Assembly (NCBI RefSeq): GCF_008632335.1 | Contig: NZ_VWXX01000001.1 | Location: 124,001 to 188,000, forward strand | Direction: 5' to 3' | Source of the DNA: Thiohalocapsa marina | GTDB lineage: Bacteria; Pseudomonadota; Gammaproteobacteria; Chromatiales; Chromatiaceae | DNA: 64,000 bases | Shown: in pieces, positions 1-8,482 of the stretch | How positions within the stretch are numbered: the first letter of the stretch is position 1 | Layout of the letters: each line of letters begins with the position of its first letter | Program-made: the position numbers and the translations under genes | Notes under the pieces: generated by a model | What the model saw: the letters and a program-made list of their open reading frames with translations, nothing else | What the model was told of the DNA's origin: nothing | Database searches by the model: none

Positions 1-269
1 TGCCGCGCGAGGATCTGGACACAGCCACGCTGCTATCGCTCTTCGCCTGGACCGAGGCAGAGTTCCTGGAACGCACACAGGGCAGCGCCATCCGACGCAT
101 CGGCTACAGCCGCTGGATGCGCAATCTCGCCGTTGCCCTGGGCAATGCGCCCCCGTCAACCGAGATCCTGCAGGCACTGAGCGCAAAGCGAGACCACCCA
201 GACCCCTTGATCCAGGAGCATGTGCGCTGGGCGATTGGCCAACATCCGCGCCACCAAGAGACCAAATAG
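1..269 (+). CDS. queG: Epoxyqueuosine reductase QueG, C-terminal end (partial)
   Basis: The last 88 codons of a gene that begins before the window; the frame starts at base 3 and stops with TAG at 267-269. The residues GSAIRRIGY followed by RNLAVALGNAP are the conserved C-terminal block of QueG, the cobalamin- and [4Fe-4S]-dependent enzyme that reduces epoxyqueuosine to queuosine in tRNA. The iron-sulfur and catalytic parts lie outside the window. queC, an early gene of the same pathway, lies about 27 kb away, so the pathway genes are dispersed. Identification rests on the C-terminal signature only. Confidence 0.85.
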   Translation, partial: PREDLDTATLLSLFAWTEAEFLERTQGSAIRRIGYSRWMRNLAVALGNAPPSTEILQALSAKRDHPDPLIQEHVRWAIGQHPRHQETK

Positions 270-300
270 CCCACCACACCGAGTACCGCAGCCGAGCAAG

Positions 301-318
301 GCGCTTGTCCGCCCTACC
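301..318 (+). repeat. 18-bp dispersed intergenic repeat, copy 1
   Basis: GCGCTTGTCCGCCCTACC here is matched exactly, in reverse complement, at 24642-24659. It resembles the short GTAGGGCGGA-type palindromic elements common between genes in gammaproteobacteria. It sits just downstream of queG. Confidence 0.6.
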
Positions 319-332
319 CTGGGTTGACCGAG

Positions 333-431
333 CCGGCCGGGATGACGACTCGCTTCTGTCGTCCCGGCCGGGATGACGGTGGGTACCTATTACGGGTGCA
401 GTATATTCAACGCTTCCCGGCCGGGATGACG
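333..431. repeat. Three copies of a 15-bp motif CCGGCCGGGATGACG
   Basis: Exact copies of CCGGCCGGGATGACG lie at 333-347, 364-378 and 417-431 in the same orientation, with unequal spacing (31 and 53 bp start to start). The GGCCGG core is self-complementary. They fill the gap between queG and a decayed gene fragment. The unequal spacing argues against a simple tandem array or a CRISPR. Confidence 0.7.
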
Positions 432-435
432 GTGT

Positions 436-615
436 CTACCGGATATTTGCCCGCAATAAGCGCTCAAAATACGCAATTGTGGGCCGCAGCCCCTCGCGCA
501 GCGCCACCTTGGGCGCCCAATCCAATCGGTCGCGGGCCTGGGTGATGTCTGGCTGGCGCTGGCGGGGATCGTGTTTGCGCAGGGCGTAGTGCATGGTCTT
601 GGGGCAAATAATCCC
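436..615 (-). pseudogene. Decayed 3' end of an NAD-dependent sugar epimerase/decarboxylase gene
   Basis: Reading the minus strand from about 597 down to the TAG at 436-438 gives about 53 residues, including DPRQRQPDITQARDRLDWAP and VALREGLRPTIAYF. This is the standard C-terminus of the SDR nucleotide-sugar family, especially UDP-glucuronate decarboxylases (PDIT-A---L-W-PKV-L-EGL--TI-YF). The similarity fades above about 600 and no Rossmann domain or start codon is present before the neighbouring transporter gene. It is therefore a remnant, probably left by a deletion. Confidence 0.75.
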
Positions 616-634
616 AGGGTGCGCGCCGGCCGGC

Positions 635-1912
635 TCAGCCGAGCACGACCAGGTACAGGTAGTACAGCGCGAAGCCGCTCAGCGCAACGATGCCGGCCAG
701 GCTCATGACCACCAGCCAGGGCCGGGGGCGGTCTGCCAGCGGCACCGACGACTGGAACATGGCCCGGTGGTTGAGGATGGCCAGGACCGGCGCAGTCAGG
801 AACGACAGCGTGGTGGCAATGTCCACCATCGCCGACAGACTGCTGAGCAGGAAATGCAGCACGATCACCGCCCCCAGGGCCAGCACCGCCACCGCACCCC
901 AGTAGATCAGGGTGCGCTCATGGCGTTCGCGCTCGTCCGCGGGTCGCTCTTCGCCGCGAAATCGCTCCACCAGCGTCGCGATGGCGCGCGGAAAGGCATC
1001 CAGCACCGTCAGCGTGGTGGAAAACATCACCGCCAGCGCGGACGCACCAATGATGGGTGCCACCCAGTCGCCCAGCGCCTGCCGGTACAGATCCAGCACC
1101 TGGGTGGCGAAGGCCCCCGCCGAGGTGGCGATCTCGGTCTCGCTGGTGTACATCACCCCCGCCCCCAGCAGCATGAAACAGAACGCGAGCACGCCGGTGC
1201 CGATGTAACCGATGTGGAAATCCAGCATCGACTCGCGCACGCTGGGACGATAGCCCGTGTCCCGGGCCTTTTCCAGGGTCCAGAGGCTGTTCCAGACCGC
1301 GATGTCGATGGCCGACGGCATCCAGCCCACCAGCGCCGCCAGGAACAGGATCGTCTTCTGATCCACCGCCTCAGCCGGCAGCATCCAGTGCATCTCTGAC
1401 CACGGGATGGTCGGCACGATGAGCAGTGTCGCAATGACCGTGGAGACGGTGAAGACCACCACCAGCAGCTTCACGATGCGGTCCAGCCAGTGGAACTGAC
1501 CGACGGCGAGCACCGCCGCGCAGACCCCAAGCAGCAACGCCGAGGTGGTGATGGCATCGAACGGCAGCCCAAGGGTGACATTGGCCAGCCCCGCAGTCAC
1601 CACCGTGACCGCCGCCTGTACCGTGAACATGGTGCCCAGGGTGAGCACGCCGTACAACACCAGGGCCCAGCGACCCTGTCGCCGATAGCCCTCCAGCAGC
1701 GAGGTACCCGTGGCCGCGGTATAGTTCGGCCCGAAGCGAAAGGCGGGATACTTGAACAGCAGCGCAAGCAGGATGAACAGCCCCAGCGCCAGGCCATAGT
1801 CCGCGCCGGCCCGGGTCGACTGCACCAGATGCGACACCCCTACCGCCGCCGCAGCAAAGAACAGCCCGGGCCCCAGCGCCCGGGAAAAGTGATGTTCCGT
1901 CGGCATGATCAA
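635..1912 (-). CDS. Nramp-like membrane transporter, atypical
   Basis: A 425-residue inner-membrane protein with about 11 hydrophobic segments. The opening GPGLFFAAAAVG, a following GADYGLALG and the later GWMPSAIDIAVWN match the layout of Nramp (SLC11) transporters. The metal-binding signature of true Nramp proteins, DPGN in helix 1, is replaced here by VGVSH, and the helix 6 MPH motif reads MPSAI. The substrate may therefore not be Mn2+ or Fe2+. The start MIMPTEHH is used; an ATG two codons later is equally possible. The stop of the upstream MFS gene lies 8 bp away, so the two are probably co-transcribed. Confidence 0.75.
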   Translation of the reverse strand: MIMPTEHHFSRALGPGLFFAAAAVGVSHLVQSTRAGADYGLALGLFILLALLFKYPAFRFGPNYTAATGTSLLEGYRRQGRWALVLYGVLTLGTMFTVQAAVTVVTAGLANVTLGLPFDAITTSALLLGVCAAVLAVGQFHWLDRIVKLLVVVFTVSTVIATLLIVPTIPWSEMHWMLPAEAVDQKTILFLAALVGWMPSAIDIAVWNSLWTLEKARDTGYRPSVRESMLDFHIGYIGTGVLAFCFMLLGAGVMYTSETEIATSAGAFATQVLDLYRQALGDWVAPIIGASALAVMFSTTLTVLDAFPRAIATLVERFRGEERPADERERHERTLIYWGAVAVLALGAVIVLHFLLSSLSAMVDIATTLSFLTAPVLAILNHRAMFQSSVPLADRPRPWLVVMSLAGIVALSGFALYYLYLVVLG

Positions 1913-1919
1913 GTCCCGA

Positions 1920-3119
1920 TCACCTGACCCTCGAATCGTCGAGGCGCCCAGCCGGGCCGCGAGCCCCGATCCGCTCCATCGCCAGCAGGCAGAAAAACCC
2001 CAGCACCATGATCGCCGCCACCATCATCAGCGACCCATCGAAACTGCCGCTGCGCTCCGACAGTTCCCCGGCCACCACCGGCGCCACAATCTGCGCCACA
2101 CCATAGCCCAGGGTCAGCCGCGCCATGATCTGCGCCGGGTGCGCCGGATAGCGCACCCCCACCATGGTCAGCACCAGCGAGACGATCCCGATGAAGGTCA
2201 GGCCGAACAGCAACGCGCTGGCCACCGCCGCCGTCAGCGAACCACTGACCACCGGCAGCCCGATCCCGATGACCTGCAGCACAAACGCCACCTGCAGCGT
2301 GCGCAGATACCCCAGCCGCCGCGCCAAACGGTCCCACAGCACCGGCGCCGGGGCCGCCGCCAGCCCCACCAGCAGCCACATCAGGCCACCCTGCCCCGCC
2401 AGCGCCGGCTGCTGTTCGGTGATCAGCACGGTAAAGGTGGCATTGATGGCGTAGCCGAAACCGGCGCAGAGATAGGCCCCCTGCAACAGCCACAGCCACC
2501 AGGGGCCCGGCTCGCCGGAACCGTCCGCGTGATGCGGCGCCAGCGGCCGTCCCTGGTTCGGTCGCGGCAGCCAGCGCCAGGCCGGCAGCAGCAGCAACGC
2601 CCCCACCAGGGTCAGCAGCCACCATTGCCCGCGCCAGTCCAGCACCGGTGCCGCCGCCTCCACCAGCAGCCCGCCCAGCACGATGCCGATGCCGAGCCCG
2701 CTGAAGTGCAGCCCCAGTTCACTGCGATGGCCGTGGCGGATCAGCCAGTTCAGGATCAGCCCGGAGCCCAGCATCAGGCCAGCGGCGGTGCTCAGCCCCG
2801 CCAGATAGCGGCTCGCGCCCCACAGCAGCGGCGACTCATCCAGCGCCATCATGGCCGTGGTCACCACCGCCAGCAGCAGCCCCATGCGGTACAGACGGTC
2901 CTTCAGCATCAGGTCCTTCAGGCGGGTCACCAGCAGCACGCCGGACAGGTATCCCAGGTAGTTCCAGCCCGCCAGCCAGCCCGCCAGCGCGTCGCCCATG
3001 TCAGTCTGGGCCTGCATGTAGGCCAGCATCGGCGTATAGGCGAAGCGGGCCACCCCCATGGTGAGCATCAGCGCAAAGATGCCGGAGGCCAGCACCGAGA
3101 TCGGTCTTGGCGTCAGCAT
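1920..3119 (-). CDS. MFS transporter, YbfB/YjiJ-type
   Basis: A 399-residue major facilitator protein with 12 predicted membrane helices. The start MLTPRPISVLASG followed by a helix ending VARFAYTPML resembles the YbfB/YjiJ branch (MGVARFAYTPMLP-type signature), whose substrates are mostly unknown. The reading frame stays open far upstream to 4244, but that part lies antisense to the dehydrogenase gene and lacks hydrophobic or family sequence, so the ATG at 3119 is chosen. The 109 bp between it and the divergent dehydrogenase gene should hold both promoters. Confidence 0.8.
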   Translation of the reverse strand: MLTPRPISVLASGIFALMLTMGVARFAYTPMLAYMQAQTDMGDALAGWLAGWNYLGYLSGVLLVTRLKDLMLKDRLYRMGLLLAVVTTAMMALDESPLLWGASRYLAGLSTAAGLMLGSGLILNWLIRHGHRSELGLHFSGLGIGIVLGGLLVEAAAPVLDWRGQWWLLTLVGALLLLPAWRWLPRPNQGRPLAPHHADGSGEPGPWWLWLLQGAYLCAGFGYAINATFTVLITEQQPALAGQGGLMWLLVGLAAAPAPVLWDRLARRLGYLRTLQVAFVLQVIGIGLPVVSGSLTAAVASALLFGLTFIGIVSLVLTMVGVRYPAHPAQIMARLTLGYGVAQIVAPVVAGELSERSGSFDGSLMMVAAIMVLGFFCLLAMERIGARGPAGRLDDSRVR

Positions 3120-3227
3120 GTCGTCATTGAATCCTGCTCCCAAACGTGATCGAGAATCGAACCTGACCTGACCGGTCTGGCCATCCGGCTGAAGACCAGA
3201 CGACGATGCGTATATGATGTCACGTCT

Positions 3228-4211
3228 ATGCAAGCGATACGACTGGAACAGGGGCTTCTGGAACAGGGTCTCAGGCTCAGAACCGACCTCCCGGTGCCGA
3301 TACCCGCCCGGGACGAGGCCCTGGTGCGCGTTCGACTGGCCGGTGTCTGCGCCACCGACCTGGAACTGACGCGGGGCTACCTGCCCTTTCGCGGCACCCT
3401 GGGGCATGAGTTCGTCGGCACAGTGGTCCGGGCGGCACAGGCGCCGTCGCTTGCGGGTCGGCGCGTGGTCGGCGACATCAATCTCTGCTGCGGCGCCTGC
3501 GCCCAGTGCCTTGCCGGGCGGCCCAGCCATTGCGAGCGGCGGCAGGTGATCGGCATTCGCGAACGCGACGGCGCCTTTGCCGAATACCTGTGTCTGCCGG
3601 TGCGCAATCTGCATCCGGTGCCGGATGCGGTGCCGGACGACGCTGCGGTGTTCGCCGAGCCGCTGGCCGCGGCGCTGGAGATCCCGCAGCAGGTGTCCGT
3701 CCGTGCAGACCAGCGCGTGCTGGTGGTCGGCGCCGGACGCCTGGGACAGCTCATCGCCCGGGTGCTGCGGCTGAGCGGATGCGCCCTGTCCGTGGTGGCC
3801 CGCCATGACCACCAGCGCGAGCGTCTGGCCCTGGCCGGCATCACGGCGGTGTCCGAGACCCAGGTCGAGCCCCACAGCGCCGATCTGGTGGTGGAGGCCA
3901 CCGGCGCCCCCGGCGGTTTTGCGCTGGCCCGACGAGCGCTGCGGCCCCGCGGCACCCTGGTGCTGAAGAGCACCTATCACGGCCGGCTGGAACTGGATCT
4001 GTCGTCGCTGGTGGTCGACGAGATCACCCTGGTGGGCTCGCGCTGCGGCCCGCTGCCCGCCGCGCTGCGGCTGCTGCAGCAGGGCCTGGTGGATCCCCGG
4101 CCGCTGATCGACGCGAGACTGCCGCTGGCCCGGGGCCTGGAGGCACTGCAACGCGCCGCCGAAGCGCAGGTCATGAAGGTGCTGCTGGATTGCGGCACAG
4201 ACCCGGCCTAG
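3228..4211 (+). CDS. Zinc-dependent MDR alcohol dehydrogenase-like protein
   Basis: A 327-residue medium-chain dehydrogenase/reductase. Catalytic zinc ligands fit Cys41, His60-Glu61 and Glu144. The structural zinc lobe has Cys88, Cys91, Cys94 and Cys102 (CGACAQC...C). The NAD(P)-binding turn is VVGAGRLG at about 166-173. It is shorter than threonine or alcohol dehydrogenases (about 340-350 residues) but keeps all zinc ligands, so it should be active. It is transcribed divergently from the MFS gene. The substrate cannot be told from sequence; threonine or sorbitol dehydrogenase-like activity is possible. A TATATGAT -10-like sequence lies just upstream of the ATG. Confidence 0.8.
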   Translation: MQAIRLEQGLLEQGLRLRTDLPVPIPARDEALVRVRLAGVCATDLELTRGYLPFRGTLGHEFVGTVVRAAQAPSLAGRRVVGDINLCCGACAQCLAGRPSHCERRQVIGIRERDGAFAEYLCLPVRNLHPVPDAVPDDAAVFAEPLAAALEIPQQVSVRADQRVLVVGAGRLGQLIARVLRLSGCALSVVARHDHQRERLALAGITAVSETQVEPHSADLVVEATGAPGGFALARRALRPRGTLVLKSTYHGRLELDLSSLVVDEITLVGSRCGPLPAALRLLQQGLVDPRPLIDARLPLARGLEALQRAAEAQVMKVLLDCGTDPA

Positions 4212-4249
4212 GCCGGCTATAGACCCGCTACGGCCCCGCCGCAAATACG

Positions 4250-5359
4250 CTAGCCGTCCGCACCCTGGCCATCCTCCTGGCCATCCCCCTGACCGTCCGC
4301 CCCCTCGCGCAGCCAGACCAGGAACAGTTCATAGCTCAGGGACAGCACCACGGCGCCGACGAACAGGCCGATGATGCCGGCACCGAGGAAGCCGCCGATG
4401 GCACCGATGAAGATCACCATCATCGGCACCGACACGCCGCGCCCCAGCAGCAGCGGCTTGAGCACATTGTCGATGGAGCCGACGAATATCGCCCAGGCCG
4501 CGAACAGCACGGCGGTGGTGAGGCTGGCGGAATAGAACAGGTAGATGGCCACCGGCAGCAGCACCCAGAAGGCGCCGACCTGCACCACCGCCAGCAGCAG
4601 GGCCAGCAGGGCCCAGAGCCCGGCCGCCGGCACCCCGGCCACGAGCATGCCCAGCCCGGCCAGGATGGACTGGATCAGGGCCACGCCGATGACCCCGCGC
4701 GAGACGCTGCGCACCACCGACTCGGCCAGCTTGGCCAGTGCGTCACCGCGCTCGCCCACCACGCGCCGCGCGATGGCCCGGGTAACGCGCGCGCCCGCGT
4801 CGCTCTTGGCCAGCAGCACTGCGGCGATGAGGATGGCGATGACAAAATGCAGCAGGCCGATGCCGGCATGGGTGGCCAGGCCGAGCAGCCAGGTGCCGAC
4901 CGTCCTGAGCTGGGGCTCGATGGTGCGCAGCGAGGCCTCGAGGTCTTCGGACGCATCGATGTAGAAGGCGTGGATCTCTGGCCCGACCAGCGGCAGGTCC
5001 TTCAGGTCCAGCACCTCGGGCAGTTCCACCTGGCCGGCGGACAGGGTCCTGGCCAGCCCATGCACGCCGTCCACCAGGGTGCCGCTGAGCAAGGCCACCG
5101 GCAGGATCAGGATGATCAGCGCGATCAGCACGAACACCACCGAGGCGGGGGTGCGTCGCCCGCGAAACAGGTTCAGCAGCCGCTGGTAACCGGGCCAGGC
5201 GGCCACGGCGATGATGATGGCCCAGGCGATGGGGATCAGAAACGGCTGCACGATCCAGTAGCTCAGGGCCAGCATCACGGCCACCAGACCGAGCCGGATG
5301 GCCAGCTCCAGCACCCGCTCCACCTGGGCGTCGCGGCTCGTCTCCGTAGGGTCTGTCAT
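4250..5359 (-). CDS. AI-2E/PerM family membrane protein
   Basis: A 369-residue polytopic protein of the AI-2E transporter (UPF0118, PerM) family. It has two N-terminal helices, a soluble middle part at about 80-150, and C-terminal helices including the conserved stretch SIDNVLKPLLLGRG. Members are proposed exporters (AI-2, Na+/H+ or other solutes), and the substrate here is unknown. The start at 5359 is preceded by AGAGGTG at good spacing, so it is preferred over the in-frame ATG at 5380. The C-terminal tail is rich in Gly, Asp and Gln. It is the last gene of the bio operon strand. Confidence 0.85.
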   Translation of the reverse strand: MTDPTETSRDAQVERVLELAIRLGLVAVMLALSYWIVQPFLIPIAWAIIIAVAAWPGYQRLLNLFRGRRTPASVVFVLIALIILILPVALLSGTLVDGVHGLARTLSAGQVELPEVLDLKDLPLVGPEIHAFYIDASEDLEASLRTIEPQLRTVGTWLLGLATHAGIGLLHFVIAILIAAVLLAKSDAGARVTRAIARRVVGERGDALAKLAESVVRSVSRGVIGVALIQSILAGLGMLVAGVPAAGLWALLALLLAVVQVGAFWVLLPVAIYLFYSASLTTAVLFAAWAIFVGSIDNVLKPLLLGRGVSVPMMVIFIGAIGGFLGAGIIGLFVGAVVLSLSYELFLVWLREGADGQGDGQEDGQGADG

Positions 5360-5414
5360 GGGGTCACCTCTTTGGTTCATGGGATCGCATCCGGACGCGG
5401 TGACCGGAAAAGGC

Positions 5415-6038
5415 TCAGGGCCGTGATGCGGTGACCCAGAGAAACCGCTCGCCGCCGATGTCGCGCGCCGCAAGCGCCTCGGGCACCAGCCCGGCTGCCT
5501 GCAATTGTGCCTGCAGATCCGCCGGCGTGCGATGGCTGTAGAACAGGCGCTGGCCCATGAACGTCTTCCAGCCGTCGAAGGTCTCGGCGCCGGTGTAGTC
5601 GGCGGTGGCGTAGGTGAACAGAAAGATCCCACCGGGCCGCAGCCAGTCGCGCACCCGGGCGAACAGGTCTGGATGCTCCGACGACGGCAGATGAAACAGG
5701 CTGTAGATGGCCGTGACGGCATCGAAACAGCCTTGCCGAAAGGCAACCTCGCGCATGTCTGCGCAGACCCGGCGCATGGCGGGGACATAACGGGCCGCCA
5801 GGTCGAGCATGGTGCCGCAGACATCCACGCCGGTCACGTCCCAGCCGCGTCGGATGAAGGCCTCGGCCACGGGCTCGCCGGCGCCACAGCCGAGGTCAAG
5901 CAGAGCGCCGCCCCGCGACGGCAGACGGGCGAACAGGTCGTCCAGGACCTGGGTCATATCGAACTGGCCGCGATTGGCCTCGTAGGTCACGGACAGCGCA
6001 TCATAGGCGCTGCGCAGATCCGGCTGGTGCTCAGGCAT
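5415..6038 (-). CDS. SAM-dependent methyltransferase
   Basis: A 207-residue class I methyltransferase. The SAM-binding motif LLDLGCGAGE lies at about 46-55, followed by an acidic GVDVCGTML and the later LRPGGIFLFTY. The start codon at 6038 overlaps the bioD stop, so it belongs to the biotin operon transcript. It is not BioC, which is present separately and longer. The substrate is unknown; it could act on a small molecule or be a passenger gene. Confidence 0.8.
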   Translation of the reverse strand: MPEHQPDLRSAYDALSVTYEANRGQFDMTQVLDDLFARLPSRGGALLDLGCGAGEPVAEAFIRRGWDVTGVDVCGTMLDLAARYVPAMRRVCADMREVAFRQGCFDAVTAIYSLFHLPSSEHPDLFARVRDWLRPGGIFLFTYATADYTGAETFDGWKTFMGQRLFYSHRTPADLQAQLQAAGLVPEALAARDIGGERFLWVTASRP

Positions 6039-6774
6039 CCTGTGCGTCGCCTTTGTTGTCGCAAGCCTTGTCGCAAGCCAGCAGGGGGTCGAGCAGCAAC
6101 GCCTCGGCGACCTGCTCGGCGTCGGGATCGGGCAGATAGGGCACAATGCCCAGATTCGGCGCATCGATGAGGGCACATAGAGTGGCGATGTTCCCGTCCG
6201 CGGCAGGCATGTGCGGCTCCAGCTGCACGCCGATCCAGCCCGTCAGCACCCCGCCGCCGGCGCGGATGGACTCTGCCGTGAGCAGGCTGTGATTGATGCA
6301 GCCCAGGCGCAGACCCACCACCAGCAGCACCGGCAGGTCCAGCGCCCGGGGCAGGTCGCTCACGGCCAGCGACGCCCCCAGCGGTACCCGCCAGCCGCCG
6401 ACCCCTTCCACCACGACCCAGTCCGCCTGCGCCGCCAGGGCGTCGTAGGCCGCGCGTATCGGGGCCAGCGCGATCTCGACGCCGGCCTCGCCGGCGGCGA
6501 TATGGGGCGCGATGGCCGGTGCAAAGGCGTAGGGATTGACCTGCGCGTAGTCCACCGGCCAGCTGCCCTGCGCCTGCAGCCGCAGGGCATCGGCACAGCG
6601 GATGCCCTGGCCGGTTCGCTGGCCGCTGCCCTGGGTGGTCGGGGTTCCGCCGGAGGCGACCGGCTTCATGCCCAGCACGGAGCAGCCCCGCCCCTGCAGC
6701 GCGTGCATGAGACCGAGGGAGACCTCGGTCTTGCCCACGTCGGTGTCGGTGCCGGTAATGAAGACGCCGCTCAT
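6031..6774 (-). CDS. bioD: Dethiobiotin synthetase
   Basis: BioD, 247 residues, closes the ureido ring of 7,8-diaminopelargonate with CO2 and ATP to give dethiobiotin. The N-terminal P-loop GTDTDVGKT at 8-16 and the downstream VVEGVGGWRVPL are hallmark motifs. The start overlaps the bioC stop by ATGA, and the stop overlaps the next gene's start by 8 bp, showing translational coupling inside bioBFHCD. A short insert after the KPVASGG block (TPTTQGSGQRTGQG) is a low-complexity addition relative to shorter homologues. Confidence 0.95.
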   Translation of the reverse strand: MSGVFITGTDTDVGKTEVSLGLMHALQGRGCSVLGMKPVASGGTPTTQGSGQRTGQGIRCADALRLQAQGSWPVDYAQVNPYAFAPAIAPHIAAGEAGVEIALAPIRAAYDALAAQADWVVVEGVGGWRVPLGASLAVSDLPRALDLPVLLVVGLRLGCINHSLLTAESIRAGGGVLTGWIGVQLEPHMPAADGNIATLCALIDAPNLGIVPYLPDPDAEQVAEALLLDPLLACDKACDNKGDAQDA

Positions 6775-7715
6775 GGCGTGCTGAACCCCTGCGGCGCGGC
6801 CGCCGGCGCCTGCCCCTGCCCTGGAACCGAACCTGGAGTCGGCCCCAGCCGCTGGATGGCGCTGACGGGCACGGCGACGCCGTCTGCGGTGGCGAACTGG
6901 TTGCCGAACTGGCCGGGCTGCTTGTCCCCGATCCAGGCGTGGCCGTAGACCACCTCCCAGGTCGCCGGCAACCGCCCCTGGTGCCGGTGGCGCTCGTAGG
7001 CCTGCTGCACCGCGGCCAGGCGCCTCCGGCCGGTCATGCCCCGGGCCCGATCCGACAGGGCGTTGCGAGCACCGAGCTGTTTCAGGTCGCGCATCAGATC
7101 GCCCACATGCCCGTAGGTCAGGGTGATCCGCTCGGCGTCCATCACCGGATCGGCGAACCGCGCCCGCACCAGGGCATCGCCGACGTCGTGCATGTCGATG
7201 AAGGGGCTGACATGGGCCCCGCCGTCTGCGGCGGCCCAGGCCGCGCGCAATTCCTGCAAGGTGTCGGGGCCGAAACTGGTGAACATCAGCAGGCCGCCGG
7301 GTCGGAGCACCCGCTGCAGTTCGGCAAACACCTGGTCCAGGTCGTTGGCCCACTGCAGTGCGGCATTGGAGAAGATCAGGTCCACCGAGGCGTCCGCCAG
7401 CGGCAGCGCCTCCAGGTCGGCGCACAGCAGACGCGGACGGTTGCGCCAGCTGCCCCGCCGTCGGGCCCGGTGTAGCATGCCGACGGAGAAGTCCAGGCCA
7501 TACAGCCGCGCCTGGCGATAGCGCCGGGCGAGGCCGTCCAGCGCGAAGCCGGTGCCGCAGCCCAGATCGAGCACGGCACGGGGGGCCAGGCGCACATAGT
7601 CCAGCCGCTCCAGCAGGCGGCTGGTCATCTCCTGCTGCAGCACGGCAGCGGCGTCATAGCTGGACGCCGCCTGTTCAAAGGCGCGACGGGCGGCGGCCTT
7701 GTCGATGTGGCTCAT
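6771..7715 (-). CDS. bioC: Malonyl-ACP O-methyltransferase
   Basis: BioC, 314 residues, methylates malonyl-ACP so that it can enter fatty-acid synthesis as a pimelate primer. The N-terminal block ARRAFEQAASSYDAAAVLQ and the SAM motif VLDLGCGTG at 48-56 are typical, as is SNAALQWANDL. Its place between bioH and bioD, with ATGA overlaps on both sides, is the usual operon order. The last 25 residues are a Pro/Gly/Ala-rich tail of no clear role. Confidence 0.95.
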   Translation of the reverse strand: MSHIDKAAARRAFEQAASSYDAAAVLQQEMTSRLLERLDYVRLAPRAVLDLGCGTGFALDGLARRYRQARLYGLDFSVGMLHRARRRGSWRNRPRLLCADLEALPLADASVDLIFSNAALQWANDLDQVFAELQRVLRPGGLLMFTSFGPDTLQELRAAWAAADGGAHVSPFIDMHDVGDALVRARFADPVMDAERITLTYGHVGDLMRDLKQLGARNALSDRARGMTGRRRLAAVQQAYERHRHQGRLPATWEVVYGHAWIGDKQPGQFGNQFATADGVAVPVSAIQRLGPTPGSVPGQGQAPAAAPQGFSTP

Positions 7716-8482
7716 GGGCAGACCTCATCGAGGAAGGCCTGCAGTTCCGCGGCCACCTCGGCCCCATGGGACAGGAAGGGGGCGTGGGCGGCACCGGCGA
7801 TCACGCGGGTGCGGGCGCCGGGCATCAGCAGCCCCACCCGCTCGGCCACCGCCGCCGGCACCAGGGTGTCGCGCTCGCCGAACAGCCACAGCGCCGGTGC
7901 CGCGATGTCTGGCAGCGGACCGCGCAGGTCCTCCTCCGCCAGCAGCGTCAGCCCGGTGGCCAGGGCCTCGGGCCGGGGTGCCGGGCGTTGCGCCAGCTCG
8001 GCACGCAGGGCGCGCAAGGTGGGACGCGCCGCGTCGCTGCCCCGCACCTGCAGCGCCAGAAACTGGTGCAGGGTGGCGGCGGCGTCCTCCAGCAGTCCGG
8101 CGTTGAATCGGGCCAGGGTCTCCGGCGCCATGGCCACGCGCCAGTCCCGGGCCTGCACGAAGCGCGGCGTGGCGGTCATCAGGATCAGTGCCTGCACGCG
8201 TTTGGGCGCCTGCCGCGCGGCCTGCAGCGCCACCAGCCCGCCCAGTGACCAGCCCAGCCAGATCGCCTGCTCAGGCGCCTGCTGCAGCGCGGCATCGGCC
8301 CAGTCGGACAGACGCGTGCGCTCGGCATCCCAGGCTTGGCCGCCATGACCGGGCAGATCGATAGGATGCAGTGACAGGCGCCGGGCAAAGGCGTCCAGAG
8401 GTGGCTGTTCCAGGGCCGCCCAGACGGCGCTGTTCATGCCCCAGCCGGGCAGCAGAACAAGATTTGTGGTTGCCGTGGTCAT
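7712..8482 (-). CDS. bioH: Pimeloyl-ACP methyl ester carboxylesterase
   Basis: BioH, 256 residues, is an alpha/beta hydrolase that removes the methyl group from pimeloyl-ACP ester, ending the BioC-started chain. The LPGWGMNS oxyanion region at 11-18 and the nucleophile elbow GWSLGG (Ser79) are seen, with the likely acid in FGERDTLVP and the His in GAAHAPF. The true start is ATG at 8482, overlapping the bioF stop as TGATG; a TTG one codon upstream is less likely. Confidence 0.95.
   Translation of the reverse strand: MTTATTNLVLLPGWGMNSAVWAALEQPPLDAFARRLSLHPIDLPGHGGQAWDAERTRLSDWADAALQQAPEQAIWLGWSLGGLVALQAARQAPKRVQALILMTATPRFVQARDWRVAMAPETLARFNAGLLEDAAATLHQFLALQVRGSDAARPTLRALRAELAQRPAPRPEALATGLTLLAEEDLRGPLPDIAAPALWLFGERDTLVPAAVAERVGLLMPGARTRVIAGAAHAPFLSHGAEVAAELQAFLDEVCP

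Noticed and set aside
333-431. Possible CRISPR-like repeats
   Set aside because: Only three 15-bp units with unequal spacing and no cas genes.
1920-4244. A 774-codon minus-strand frame covering the MFS gene and the region opposite the dehydrogenase
   Set aside because: Only the last 399 codons show a transporter. The rest is antisense to a well-supported MDR gene and has shadow composition.
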